Of a stretch of 56,958 nucleotides of DNA, positions 1-8,458 are shown piece by piece. The notes below the pieces were generated by a model that saw only the letters and a program-made list of their open reading frames with translations, did not search any database and was not told where the DNA came from. Numbering within the stretch: position 1 is the stretch's first letter; every line of letters begins with the position of its first letter. The stretch covers positions 1-56,958 of the forward strand of contig JAFGHS010000096.1 in the NCBI GenBank assembly GCA_016930075.1, given 5' to 3'. Source of the DNA: Deltaproteobacteria bacterium. GTDB lineage: Bacteria > Desulfobacterota > Syntrophia > Syntrophales > JAFGHS01. A program made the translations under genes and the position numbers.

Positions 1-64
1 CAGAATAGCTGTCAAGGAAAAAATGCACAAATGTTAAATTATTTTAAGCTGTTACGCTAATTTT

Positions 65-84
65 TGACTTTTTACGAGGTCGTC
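65..84. repeat. Lone end of the MITE-like element
   Basis: This stretch matches the right terminal inverted repeat of the element found complete at 9733-9884 and 33527-33672 (core GACTTTTTACGAG followed by GTCGTC). The body of the element is not recognisable to the left, so this is a solo end or a badly decayed copy. It lies 40 bases upstream of the first gene. Confidence 0.55.
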
Positions 85-124
85 AAAAATAGACTCATTG
101 AATTTCCTTTTCAGAAAGGGTTTT

Positions 125-730
125 ATGAAGAGCATCTCGGATGATTCCGAAAGCCAAGCATTCAGTTCCACCATTTACATGATTCGCGGCCGAATGTTCA
201 GGAAAAACTCATTTGACATAATTGATTCCTCAGGCAAAATCGTCCTCTTGGCAAAGCCTCCTGCTATGATCAGCAATGGAATAAGTATCTATTCCATTGA
301 AGGCGAAGAGTTGATTGCTTGCCGAAGTAAAAGTTCATTAAAAGATGCATATATTTCAGACGTTTTCAGGTATGAGGCCAAAGATTGCGTAACCACGAGG
401 ATTATGGGCGGTTTGATGGGGCTTAAAAGCAATAGCCCAGAGGGTGTGGAATGGCAGATAGTTGATCCGCAGAAGACCCAGATCGGCCGCATTACTCAGG
501 AGGCAACCCAGCCAGAAGTTAGATACGGCGGTAAGCCAATATATGACATGATGACCGGCTTGATTGGTGATGAAAAGGCATTCGTTTTTAAGGTAGACAT
601 CAATTCGTTTAGATTTAAAATGTCGGCCGATTTCTCAATGGATAGTAGAGGAGCGCTTGACCGCAGATTGGGTCTTGCTCTTGTCGTTCTTTTTTCTTCA
701 ATGAAAAGGACACAGTCAGATGATACTTAA
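125..730 (+). CDS. LURP-one / phospholipid-scramblase-like (tubby-fold) protein
   Basis: A 201-residue protein with no signal peptide. It shows the pattern of the LURP-one/YxjI/scramblase-related tubby-like superfamily: a short beta-rich start (FDIIDSSGKIVLLAKPP), alternating strand segments, and the closing block FSMDSRGALDRRLGLALVV, which resembles the LDRRL-(A/G)-hydrophobic-helix end of that superfamily. Members are thought to sit at or near the membrane face, but no enzymatic role is established. I chose the ATG at 125 because GAAAGGG lies just upstream; a TTG at 98 would add nine residues without a good ribosome site. It stands alone, 129 bases before a methyltransferase-like gene. The family call rests on pattern recognition only. 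Confidence 0.6.
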   Translation: MKSISDDSESQAFSSTIYMIRGRMFRKNSFDIIDSSGKIVLLAKPPAMISNGISIYSIEGEELIACRSKSSLKDAYISDVFRYEAKDCVTTRIMGGLMGLKSNSPEGVEWQIVDPQKTQIGRITQEATQPEVRYGGKPIYDMMTGLIGDEKAFVFKVDINSFRFKMSADFSMDSRGALDRRLGLALVVLFSSMKRTQSDDT

Positions 731-859
731 AACTATCCCACATAACAAACATTGAAGCTATAATTGTTATAGACCACCCAACCACAGCTTTCACGGCGAC
801 GGCAAAAAGCTGGCGTGCTTGAAGCCGAACGTCATACACAATAAATTAGGATAGACCAC

Positions 860-1384
860 ATGAAAGAAAAAATGAGTATATGGGGAGTCGGTCCCATTTT
901 TGCCTTTTTATCGATCGGCTACGGCGTTACTGTGTTAGCAATTAGTCATTATTTTGACCCGACTTTCCGGATTCCTTTAATACCGAAACGGCTCTTGTCT
1001 GGTTTAGGAGTAGTATTACTATTGATCGGGATTCCTTTTTTTATATTATCCGTAAAATCAGTTATGAAGGCATACAATTCCGATTTGCTGGTTACCCGGG
1101 GGGTATACGGATGCTGCCGCCATCCTTTATATAGTGCTTGGGTTGTTTTTATTGTGCCTGGCATAGTCTTACTTGTCAATAGTTGGATAGGTCTGACAGT
1201 GCCGTTATTTATGTTCTTTTTGCTTCGTAGATTGGTAATAAAAGAAGAAACATATTTAGAACGAGTTTTCGATTCCGAATATAAAGATTATAAAAAAGAA
1301 ATCCCATGTATTTTGCCGTTTGGATACATAAAAAGATTGTATCACAAGGCTGATTCAGCCGACGCAAAAAAACCGCGCGGCTGA
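860..1384 (+). CDS. Isoprenylcysteine carboxyl methyltransferase (ICMT)-like membrane methyltransferase
   Basis: A 174-residue integral membrane protein with about four hydrophobic segments (near 10-30, 44-66, 92-112 and 112-125). It carries the family signature: RHPLY at 87-91, then an E-E-x-x-L-x-x-x-F stretch and EYKDY, ending in a P-x-x-LPF motif. Bacterial members of the ICMT/PEMT superfamily use S-adenosylmethionine to methylate isoprenoid, lipid or small-molecule substrates; the substrate cannot be told here. The length is typical of short bacterial members. AGGA lies nine bases before the ATG; an in-frame ATG at 872 is an alternative. The stop codon lies only ten bases before the 5' end of the group II intron remnant. 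Confidence 0.75.
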   Translation: MKEKMSIWGVGPIFAFLSIGYGVTVLAISHYFDPTFRIPLIPKRLLSGLGVVLLLIGIPFFILSVKSVMKAYNSDLLVTRGVYGCCRHPLYSAWVVFIVPGIVLLVNSWIGLTVPLFMFFLLRRLVIKEETYLERVFDSEYKDYKKEIPCILPFGYIKRLYHKADSADAKKPRG

Positions 1385-1394
1385 TCAGGAACGG

Positions 1395-1737
1395 GTGTGC
1401 CGGGCATGGCGCGTAACTTATGATGTGAAAGTCCTCACCCCAGGTGTTCGCAGAGCCGAAGGATAGGAGAAGAACGGGGGCGTTGTCGCGAGGCAGGGCC
1501 TGGAGAAAGCCCAATCCAAAGATGCGGGGCAGGCCTGCTCCGGACGTGATCCGGAGAACAGATTTTTTAAGGCACGGACGAATTAAGAACCCGTCCTGCC
1601 TGCGAAATACTTTGCAGACCGGGGCTTGCCGAGTCTGTTCACGAAACCCACTTGATCAACCTGAGCGACGTGGTACATGATCCGTATGCGCCGCGGTGTG
1701 GGAGGAGAGGAGCTGCAAGGCTTCTCCCTATCCCGAT
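1395..1737 (+). mobile_element. Group II intron remnant without its reverse-transcriptase gene
   Basis: The stretch begins GTGTG, matching the GUGYG 5' consensus of group II introns, and soon shows the domain I block TGATGTGAAAGTCCTCA. Further blocks typical of bacterial group II ribozymes follow (GCCTGGAGAAAGC, a CAAAGATGCGGGGCAGGCC region). At the 3' end, domain V/VI-like sequence (GCGGTGTGGGAGG, an arm pair around 1710-1730, then CTATCCCGAT) closes with AT, matching the AY 3' consensus. At 343 bases there is no room for the usual maturase/reverse transcriptase of about 400-600 residues, and no fragment of one is visible. It is therefore an ORF-less and perhaps internally deleted copy. Boundaries are inferred from consensus ends only. 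Confidence 0.7.
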
Positions 1738-1851
1738 TTGCTATAAATAGATATCGCCGTTATGACATTTTGGTGCTATGGAGACGTGGTAGTAGTAATC
1801 AAATGATGCTGAATGGGCGTTACATCTTTTTTACACTCATTTTACAATCCT

Positions 1852-1881
1852 GTGACAAAACGTTCCTGTTGCCGTGATAAT
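1852..1881 (+). promoter_or_regulatory. Sigma70-type promoter candidate for the VWA gene
   Basis: GTGACA (5 of 6 to TTGACA) at 1852-1857 and GATAAT (5 of 6 to TATAAT) at 1876-1881 are spaced 18 bases apart. The site lies just downstream of the intron remnant and about 120 bases before the chosen start of the VWA gene. Hexamer match only. Confidence 0.4.
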
Positions 1882-2001
1882 ATGCAGACAAAAGAACAAG
1901 GCGCTTTGCGTATTATCGGTAGTCTGACGGCGATTGCTGCCAGGCATAGAAAGAAAAAGGTGATGAAAGGGTCGCTTAAACGGCAGAAAGGAAGGAAGAA
2001 A

Positions 2002-3369
2002 ATGAAAAATTCAGAAAAAACTGTTCTTACCGGAAAGGCAAAGGGGCTGTTTGGTTTTTTATCCGGTCTATGTTTCTTGGTAATTATTTTTCATGCGTCA
2101 GCATGGGCGGCTGCTTCTGTAGGGTGTCGTGTTGATATTGACAGGGAGATTCTGCCGGCGGGCAGTCCGCAGAAGGCGATCATCAAAGTAACCTTGGATG
2201 CGCCTCCGGCCCCGAAAAGGAATGAACGTCCTGCGGTCAATCTGGCTATTGTCCTGGACCGGTCCGGGTCCATGTCGGGCGAAAAACTGGCAAAAGCCAA
2301 GGATGCAGCGATTGAGGCGCTGCGGCGTCTCGGACCCAACGACATATTCTCCCTGGTCATTTACGATCATGTTGTAGAGACGATTATTCCCGCACAAAGT
2401 GCCGGCAATACCGAATGGATTGAACCGCGAATCAGACAGATCAGGGCGGGCGGCAGCACGGCGCTTTTCGGCGGGGTAAGCCAGGCCGCGTCCGAAGTGC
2501 GAAAGAATCTTCAGCGAAGGTATGTAAACCGCATTATCTTATTATCGGATGGGTTGGCTAATGTCGGCCCCAGTTCACCCGATGATCTGGGCAGGCTGGG
2601 CGCTTCGTTGATCAAGGAGGACATCTCGGTATCGACAGTGGGCGTGGGTACCGATTATAATGAGGACCTGATGACCCGTCTTTCCCAAAACAGTGACGGC
2701 AACAGTTATTTTGTGGAGTCAAGCAGGGACCTCCCCAGAATTTTTGCCGCGGAACTGGGAGACGTATTGAATGTGGTAGCAAAAAGGGTGCAGGTGATCA
2801 TTGAATGTCCCGATGGTGTTCGCCCGTTGTCGGTTATTGGCCGAGAGGGACGGATCAGGGGACGTCATGTAGAGTTTTTTCTTAATCAGTTGTATGGTGG
2901 AAAGAAAAAATATGCCCTCATCGAAGTCATGGTGTCAGAAGGCAAGGAAGGCGAAAAAAGGGACGTTGCCTATGCGCGGGTCTCTTATGAAAATCCGTCC
3001 AGCAAGAAGAACGAAACATCAACAGGTAAAGTTATTGCCCGTTTCAGCAGGGATCAGGGTGCGGTCGACAAATCCGTTAATGTGGACGTTCAGAAGGAAT
3101 ATCATCTGAATCAAAATGCCCTTGTTCAGGAGCAGGCGATTTCCTTGTCCGACAAAGGGAAAAATGAGGAAGCCGTGAAGGCCCTGGAGAGTTCCGCCGG
3201 CAAGCTGCGGGAGTTTGGTGCGAAATATAACGATGAGGAGATACTGAGGAAAGCGGACGAGCTGAAACGACAAGCTACGCAAATCGATCGGGAAGGAATG
3301 TCCCGGAAGAGCCGGAAAGTTCTGAGGACCGACTCCTATCAAATGAAGAACCAGCAGTCGAGTGAATAG
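2002..3369 (+). CDS. Secreted von Willebrand factor A domain protein
   Basis: A 455-residue protein with a signal peptide (hydrophobic core about 16-33, AWA before the likely cleavage site near 36). A VWA domain follows from about residue 78 to 250. Its metal-ion-dependent adhesion site reads D86-R-S88-G-S90, with a downstream GGSTALFGG (the MIDAS threonine region) and LLSDG. After it come a beta-rich segment and a charged, probably helical C-terminal tail with tetratricopeptide-like spacing. I chose ATG 2002 because GGAAGGA precedes it and the signal peptide then starts normally; ATG 1963 or the more distal 1813 would add a charged extension. The histidine kinase starts six bases after the stop, so these genes are very probably co-transcribed. 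The ligand is unknown. Confidence 0.8.
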   Translation: MKNSEKTVLTGKAKGLFGFLSGLCFLVIIFHASAWAAASVGCRVDIDREILPAGSPQKAIIKVTLDAPPAPKRNERPAVNLAIVLDRSGSMSGEKLAKAKDAAIEALRRLGPNDIFSLVIYDHVVETIIPAQSAGNTEWIEPRIRQIRAGGSTALFGGVSQAASEVRKNLQRRYVNRIILLSDGLANVGPSSPDDLGRLGASLIKEDISVSTVGVGTDYNEDLMTRLSQNSDGNSYFVESSRDLPRIFAAELGDVLNVVAKRVQVIIECPDGVRPLSVIGREGRIRGRHVEFFLNQLYGGKKKYALIEVMVSEGKEGEKRDVAYARVSYENPSSKKNETSTGKVIARFSRDQGAVDKSVNVDVQKEYHLNQNALVQEQAISLSDKGKNEEAVKALESSAGKLREFGAKYNDEEILRKADELKRQATQIDREGMSRKSRKVLRTDSYQMKNQQSSE

Positions 3370-3374
3370 CTTTC

Positions 3375-5093
3375 ATGAACAAACGATCCATTATTATCTA
3401 CTGGTTGATTCTCTTTGTTCCGACGGTTGCCATCGGCGTGGCTGCCTTTCATCTGCTTTCCCATGAAAAGGAAAGGATGGAGCAGGCAGCCCGCTCATCT
3501 TCTTACGAAAGGGCGCGTCTCCTGTCTGAACATCTGCGATTAAGCGTCAATGCGGCGGAAGAGCAATTGATGCATTCATTGCGGCGGATTCCCGGGGAGG
3601 AGCTTCAACAGACTCTTTTTATATGGGAAGAGAAAAATCCGTTGATCAGAAATGTATTTATCTGGCAACCGGGAGGGGGGCTTAAGTATCCGCAGACAGA
3701 CGTTCCTTCCGAATCGGAACAGGGACGGTTTCTTGCCCGTTATCATGCCCTTTTTTCCGGCAGGCTTCCCTGGCATACCGCCATGATGAACGGGGCGGAA
3801 ACTTATGGTACAGAGTCTTCGGTATCGCCGCAGAAGGCTATTATGAAGGTTCCCGGAAAAAAAATCCTGGAAAAAGATAACATAAACAAGACGGGAAAGG
3901 GGGCGAGCCGCAATGATTTAGCAAGTATGGCGAAAGATTCCCGTACCCACCCGATTGATTCCGGGGAAAGGAATATCCCGGCGGGTAAAAATGAGGGCTG
4001 GATTCCCTGGTTTTCTGAGAACAGCCTTTATATCCTGGGTTGGGTGCGGATGGAGCCGAACGGTGTTGTCTTCGGTGTGGAACTGGAATTGATGGCCTTG
4101 CTGTCGCGACTGACAGTCGAGTTCCCCGCAGTTGTTTCTCATGGTATTGTTTATGCGCTTCTTGACGACGGGGGCCATATCCTCCATCAGTCCGGCGGCG
4201 CCATTCTGAAGGGCGACAGCAAGCCGGAAATGACAATCAGTTTGTTGCCTCACCTTCCACACTGGCAAGTGGCCGTCTATTTTGTGGAGGGCGGCCCCGC
4301 GGCTCAATCAGCCAGGACATTCATCATTTTTACCGGCCTGATGATGGCGATTTTTATAGCGGCAGTTATTCTGGGCGGATCGCTACTTGTCTGGCAGGCG
4401 CATCGAAATATGGTTGATGCGAGGCAGAAAACGTCATTTGTTTCAAATGTTTCCCATGAACTGAAAACGCCACTGACCAGTATCCGTATGTATGCGGAAC
4501 TCCTGAACGAAGATAGAATCAAGGAACCGGGAAAAAGGAAGCATTACCTGCAGGTGATCATCGGCGAGAGTGAACGTTTAACGAGGCTCGTAAACAATGT
4601 ACTCGATTTCAGCCGTTTGGAGCAGGGACGCAAGAAATTCCACATCGAAGAGCTGGATATGGCTGCTTACATCCGGGATATTATCAACAGCCATCGTCTG
4701 CGGATTCAGGAAGCGGGATTAATTATTCAGGAAGAGATTCCGGAAGCGCCGGTCCTGGTGCGTACGGATCGTGATGCGATGGAACAGGTTATTCTGAATC
4801 TTCTGGACAACGCCGTGAAGTATGCGGCAGGCGGTCATGAAATATCAATCCATCTTGACATTTCACAAAATCAACATAGACTGATGATCATGGATCGCGG
4901 CCCCGGTGTGCCGCGGGCGCATAGAGAAAACATCTTTAAAAAGTTTCATCGTGTTGATGATTCGCTTACGTCAAGCCGTCCCGGTTCAGGATTGGGTTTG
5001 GGTATTGCGCGCGGGCTTATGCGTGGTTTGGGGGGCGATCTTTTATATGAGGAAAGAGAGGGGGGCGGCAGTTGTTTCACCGTCCTGTTCTGA
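3375..5093 (+). CDS. Membrane sensor histidine kinase
   Basis: A 572-residue two-component sensor. One membrane segment lies at about 7-28, an extracytoplasmic region of roughly 285 residues follows with no domain I recognise, and a second membrane segment lies near 315-340. The HisKA domain has the phosphoacceptor H361 in SHELKTPLTS. The HATPase_c domain shows N-box NLLDNAVKYA, a DRGPGVP G1-like box and a GSGLGLGIARG G2 box. All catalytic boxes look intact. It follows the VWA gene by six bases and is followed after 123 bases by a response regulator on the same strand. I infer that the secreted VWA protein and this sensor act in the same envelope-sensing pathway; the signal is unknown. Confidence 0.88.
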   Translation: MNKRSIIIYWLILFVPTVAIGVAAFHLLSHEKERMEQAARSSSYERARLLSEHLRLSVNAAEEQLMHSLRRIPGEELQQTLFIWEEKNPLIRNVFIWQPGGGLKYPQTDVPSESEQGRFLARYHALFSGRLPWHTAMMNGAETYGTESSVSPQKAIMKVPGKKILEKDNINKTGKGASRNDLASMAKDSRTHPIDSGERNIPAGKNEGWIPWFSENSLYILGWVRMEPNGVVFGVELELMALLSRLTVEFPAVVSHGIVYALLDDGGHILHQSGGAILKGDSKPEMTISLLPHLPHWQVAVYFVEGGPAAQSARTFIIFTGLMMAIFIAAVILGGSLLVWQAHRNMVDARQKTSFVSNVSHELKTPLTSIRMYAELLNEDRIKEPGKRKHYLQVIIGESERLTRLVNNVLDFSRLEQGRKKFHIEELDMAAYIRDIINSHRLRIQEAGLIIQEEIPEAPVLVRTDRDAMEQVILNLLDNAVKYAAGGHEISIHLDISQNQHRLMIMDRGPGVPRAHRENIFKKFHRVDDSLTSSRPGSGLGLGIARGLMRGLGGDLLYEEREGGGSCFTVLF

Positions 5094-5216
5094 TTCTGAA
5101 TCGAAGCGCTATCGTCATTGGTTTTGTGACGCACATTGATGTGCGGGTGCTTTGCTGCCTTGATACCATCTTTAACTTTAAAAACAAAATGATTATGGTT
5201 CCCGAATGATGGTTGA

Positions 5217-5966
5217 ATGAGTGAAAGCATGAAGACGGTTCATATTCTTATTGCAGAAGATGATGCCAATATCAGAAACGGTCTTGTTGATACCCTGGAG
5301 AGTGAAGGTTACTGCGCCATACCTGCCGCCGATGGCGAAGAAGCCCTCGAAATTTTTCAGAAGGGGACGTACGATCTGGTCATTCTTGATATCATGATGC
5401 CGGGTAAAAACGGTTTTGATGTCTGCCGTACGATCAGAATTCATAACGAGGATATTCCCATCATCATGCTGACCGCCAAAGGGGAAGAGATCGATAAGGT
5501 CGTCGGCCTGAAGATGGGTGCCGACGATTACATTACCAAACCTTTTGGTGTGCATGAACTGCTGGCGAGAATTGCCGCCGTGCTCAGACGCTCACAGCGC
5601 CGTAGGGAAACAGCGGGCAGCTCGGAGCAACGGCCGGATTGCTTCACCTTCGGCGTTGCCGAAATTGATACGAGTCAGTTTCGTGCCAAAGCAGGCAAAA
5701 AAATATACGACCTTTCAGCGCGGGAGATCCATCTCCTGCAACTTTTTCATGCCCACCCGCATGCGGTGCTCACCCGAAGGCAATTGCTGAATACCGTTTG
5801 GGGGATTGAATATTACGGCACCACCCGGACGCTGGATCAGCATATTGCCCAACTGCGAAAAAAGATTGAACCTGATCCTGCCCATCCGACAATTATTATA
5901 ACGGTTCACGGGATTGGCTACCGCTATGATAAAAAGGGCATGGACGGCACGCCCATAAAATTATAA
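5217..5966 (+). CDS. OmpR/PhoB-family response regulator
   Basis: A 249-residue regulator. The receiver domain (about 7-120) has acidic residues EDD, phosphoacceptor D58 in LDIMMPG, the conserved T in MLTAKG and K in YITKPF. A trans_reg_C winged-helix DNA-binding domain follows (about 145-240, with LSAREIHLLQ and the closing GIGYRYD). It is probably the partner of the kinase encoded 123 bases upstream. An in-frame ATG 12 bases further on is an alternative start. A strong hairpin follows 25 bases after the stop. Confidence 0.9.
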   Translation: MSESMKTVHILIAEDDANIRNGLVDTLESEGYCAIPAADGEEALEIFQKGTYDLVILDIMMPGKNGFDVCRTIRIHNEDIPIIMLTAKGEEIDKVVGLKMGADDYITKPFGVHELLARIAAVLRRSQRRRETAGSSEQRPDCFTFGVAEIDTSQFRAKAGKKIYDLSAREIHLLQLFHAHPHAVLTRRQLLNTVWGIEYYGTTRTLDQHIAQLRKKIEPDPAHPTIIITVHGIGYRYDKKGMDGTPIKL

Positions 5967-5991
5967 AATTCAACCGACCACGGCATTAATT

Positions 5992-6028
5992 CGGGCCGGC
6001 AATTCCGCTGCGTTCCATTGCCGGCCCG
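5992..6028. terminator. Hairpin between convergent response regulator and pstS
   Basis: A perfect 12-base-pair stem (CGGGCCGGCAAT at 5992-6003 pairing with ATTGCCGGCCCG at 6017-6028) with a 13-base loop, placed between two convergent genes. No clear T-run follows, so it may be a bidirectional pause or RNA-stabilising hairpin rather than a classical terminator. Confidence 0.55.
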
Positions 6029-6177
6029 TTATATGGTCGCGGGCGTTACTCTCTTTTCACCGGCAATCCTCGACCTTGCCGGCTGCTAATCCCTGAACAG
6101 CCGCAGATGAAACCGAGGTCCACAAAGATGAGGTTCTTTTTTTAAAACCAGAAAACCCCTGTCAACCGGATGAACCA

Positions 6178-7023
6178 TTATTTTGTTGTTTTTTTGCCGC
6201 CCTTGAGATTCCTAAGGGGAACAAAGCCTTCCTTCTCCACCAGCTTCTGACCTGCGGGACTGAGAATGAATTGGATGAACTTGGCCGCTCCGCCCCTCGG
6301 TTCACCGTCCGTATACATGTAAAGAGGCCTTGAAACGGGATATTCCTTAGAGATGCATGTCTCCGCCGAGGCTTTTACACCGTTGACCGTCAGGCCCTTG
6401 ACGGACTTGTTGAGATAGCCGAGGCCCACATAGCCGATGGCGTAGCGGTTCTTGGAGACGGCCTGGATGATGGCGCCGTTTGAGGCCTGCAACTGTGCCT
6501 GAGGCAACACCCTCGCTTTATTCAATACGAGTTCGCCCCAGGCCTCGAAGGTGCCGGAGCTGCTGTCACGGGAAATCACGACGATCTTGAGGTCGTCGCC
6601 GCCCACATCCTTCCAGTTTGTGATCTTGCCCTGGTAGATCTGGCTCAACTGATCGACCGTCAGGTTCTTTACCCTGTTTTTCGGATTGACGATGGGCACG
6701 ATGCCGTCATAGGCGACAATCGTCTCTTTGGGGTTGACGCCGTGAGATTTGGCCAGTTCGACTTCTTTCGCTTTGATTTCACGGGACGAGTTGGCGATGT
6801 CCGTTGTTTTGTCGATCATTGCCTTGATCCCTTCGCCGGAGCCGCCGCCGGACAGGGAGACATTGACGCCCGGATTGGCCTTTAAGTACGCATCCAGGGC
6901 AACCTGGGCGATGGGCAGAACCGTCGTGGACCCCTTGATGACGATGCTTTCCGCTGCCGCTACGCCCGATGTCAACAACAGACAAAGGGTAAAACCTGAA
7001 ATCTTTTTCAACAATTCAGACAT
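6178..7023 (-). CDS. pstS: Phosphate ABC transporter substrate-binding protein PstS
   Basis: A 281-residue periplasmic protein with a signal peptide (about 1-24). The mature start IVIKGSTTVLPIAQ is the classic PstS phosphate-binding opening. Further phosphate-contacting blocks are GGGSGEGIKA, SSREIKAKE and VISRDSSSGTFEAW, and YAIGYVGLGYL is also conserved. It captures inorganic phosphate for the PstCAB importer, which is not in this window. The gene is preceded by a PhoB-type operator and lies 184 bases downstream of a PhoB-like regulator on the same strand. GGAGG precedes the ATG. It is unusual only in standing without pstCAB next to it. Confidence 0.92.
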   Translation of the reverse strand: MSELLKKISGFTLCLLLTSGVAAAESIVIKGSTTVLPIAQVALDAYLKANPGVNVSLSGGGSGEGIKAMIDKTTDIANSSREIKAKEVELAKSHGVNPKETIVAYDGIVPIVNPKNRVKNLTVDQLSQIYQGKITNWKDVGGDDLKIVVISRDSSSGTFEAWGELVLNKARVLPQAQLQASNGAIIQAVSKNRYAIGYVGLGYLNKSVKGLTVNGVKASAETCISKEYPVSRPLYMYTDGEPRGGAAKFIQFILSPAGQKLVEKEGFVPLRNLKGGKKTTK

Positions 7024-7054
7024 GCTGTAAACCTCCTGATTTTTTATTGTGCCT

Positions 7055-7110
7055 AGTATAGCAATGGAATGTTACGGGAAGATGGCGGTCTCATGAAGAT
7101 TGTGTTACAT
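7055..7110 (-). promoter_or_regulatory. PhoB-box promoter of pstS
   Basis: Reading on the minus strand, four half-sites recur at an exact 11-base period: ATGTAAC, TCTTCAT, CCGCCAT, CCGTAAC (7110 down to about 7070). They resemble the CTGTCAT half-site. A -10-like TATACT (7060-7055) lies ten bases after the last half-site core, a geometry close to that of the E. coli pstS promoter, where Pho boxes replace the -35. Individual matches are 4-5 of 7; phasing and position carry the call. Confidence 0.5.
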
Positions 7111-7207
7111 CGGGTTTGGGGCAATCAGCATTGATCGAGGAAGAAAAAACAGGGAGACTTATCGTCAAAATGGGAAGGTCCCGTTGTGCAGCAAGGCAAT
7201 GCCCCGG

Positions 7208-7927
7208 CTACGGCATCTTGCCGAACTTGTAGCCGGTTCCGCGGACTGTGTGAAGATACCGGGGATTTTTCTTGTCCGGTTCAATCAGCGCCCTGAGGCG
7301 GCTGATGTGGGTATCCACGGTACGGGATTCCACAAAAACCTCGTCGCCCCAGACGTAATCGAGGAGTTGATCGCGGGTATAAACCCGGTTGGGATGTTCG
7401 ACGAAGAACTTGAGCAATTTGAATTCCTGGGCGCTCAGGATGATGGGATGCCCTTCGATGCTGACGTCATGGGATGAAAAATCGATATGGAACCCGTCCA
7501 TATCGAAGGTTTCCGTCGCATCCCCGTCGGATGACGGCGCCGTTCGCCTGAGAACGGCGCGGATGCGGGCAATCAGTTCCTTTACATGAAACGGTTTCGT
7601 GATGTAGTCATCAGCCCCCATTTCCAGGCCGACGACTTTGTCGATGGGGTCTGTCCTGGCCGTCAGCATGATGATCGGCAGCTTTGCCAGGCGGGGGTTG
7701 CTTCGAATCATTTTACAAAGATCCATGCCCGATATTCCCGGCATCATGAGATCCAATAAAATCAGGTCGGGTTTTTCATAGATCATCAAATCCCAGGCGG
7801 CGCGCCCGTTATAGGCTTTGCAGACCCCATACCCTTCCTGTTCAAGATTGTAGGCGATGATGTCGGCAATATCTTTTTCATCGTCAACGACCATAATTTT
7901 TGTTGCGGCGGATTCGGCTTTCGTCAC
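7208..7927 (-). CDS. phoB: Phosphate-type response regulator PhoB
   Basis: A 239-residue OmpR-family regulator. The receiver domain has VVDDEKD, phosphoacceptor D59 in LLDLMMPG, MLTAR and YITKPF. The winged-helix domain shows the PhoB-like block LSAQEFKLLKFF, then RTVDTHISRLR and VRGTGYKF. A PhoB role is supported by the downstream pstS with a PhoB-box-like promoter. No phoR kinase lies next to it, so its partner must be elsewhere, or the VWA-linked kinase could cross-talk (speculative). Other OmpR-family roles are not excluded. Confidence 0.75.
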   Translation of the reverse strand: MTKAESAATKIMVVDDEKDIADIIAYNLEQEGYGVCKAYNGRAAWDLMIYEKPDLILLDLMMPGISGMDLCKMIRSNPRLAKLPIIMLTARTDPIDKVVGLEMGADDYITKPFHVKELIARIRAVLRRTAPSSDGDATETFDMDGFHIDFSSHDVSIEGHPIILSAQEFKLLKFFVEHPNRVYTRDQLLDYVWGDEVFVESRTVDTHISRLRALIEPDKKNPRYLHTVRGTGYKFGKMP

Positions 7928-8458
7928 GGGGCATATCCTTGTAAAGTGAACTCACAGGCACAAAGCGAGACTTTTGAAAAACGCCTCTTTTGTCATGGCC
8001 GGCGAAGCGAAGCAATTTCATGAGTGTCCGATAATATAAGAGATTGCCGCGGCGCACTGCGCCTTGCCAAGACTGGAAAACAGAAATTCAAAATTTTCGA
8101 AGCGCACATGACGGGGACAATCCCTCGGCATTGCGTGACTTTTTTCAGGTGAAATATAGACTCAATGATCTTTGTATGTCAAACGGATAATCCGGTTTTC
8201 CATGTCTTTTGCGGGCGACGTTTACTTTTCACGCTTTGTCATAACAAATGCGTTGCATCGTGAAGGCAGGGGTGTTATATACGGCGAGCCGTTTATGGCA
8301 TCGACCGCCCAATCTCATCCGAATGTCGTCCGTAGCGGCAGAAAAAGATTCAATAAAAAATACAATCCATTGCCGATCAATCGGGGATACGGGTGTCGCG
8401 TTTTAAATCCACGGAAAATCAGGCAAGCGAATGTGTCCGACGGAACGATCCATTGCAT
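7928..8458. other. Intergenic region with a degenerate palindromic repeat
   Basis: This 530-base stretch lies between divergent phoB and the lipoprotein gene. Around 7989-8070 a left arm (GGCGAAGCGAAGCAATTTCA) and a right arm (GAGATTGCCGCGGCGC) resemble the GCGAAGCGA...CAATCTC type of dispersed palindromic repeat common in these genomes, but the arms are imperfect. A 96-codon open frame at 8172-8462 has no protein-like character and is not called. No RNA gene is visible. Confidence 0.35.

Noticed and set aside
1444..1877. Open frames of 66-78 codons in the intron remnant
   Set aside because: They overlap ribozyme-like sequence, have no ribosome sites and read as low-complexity basic peptides.
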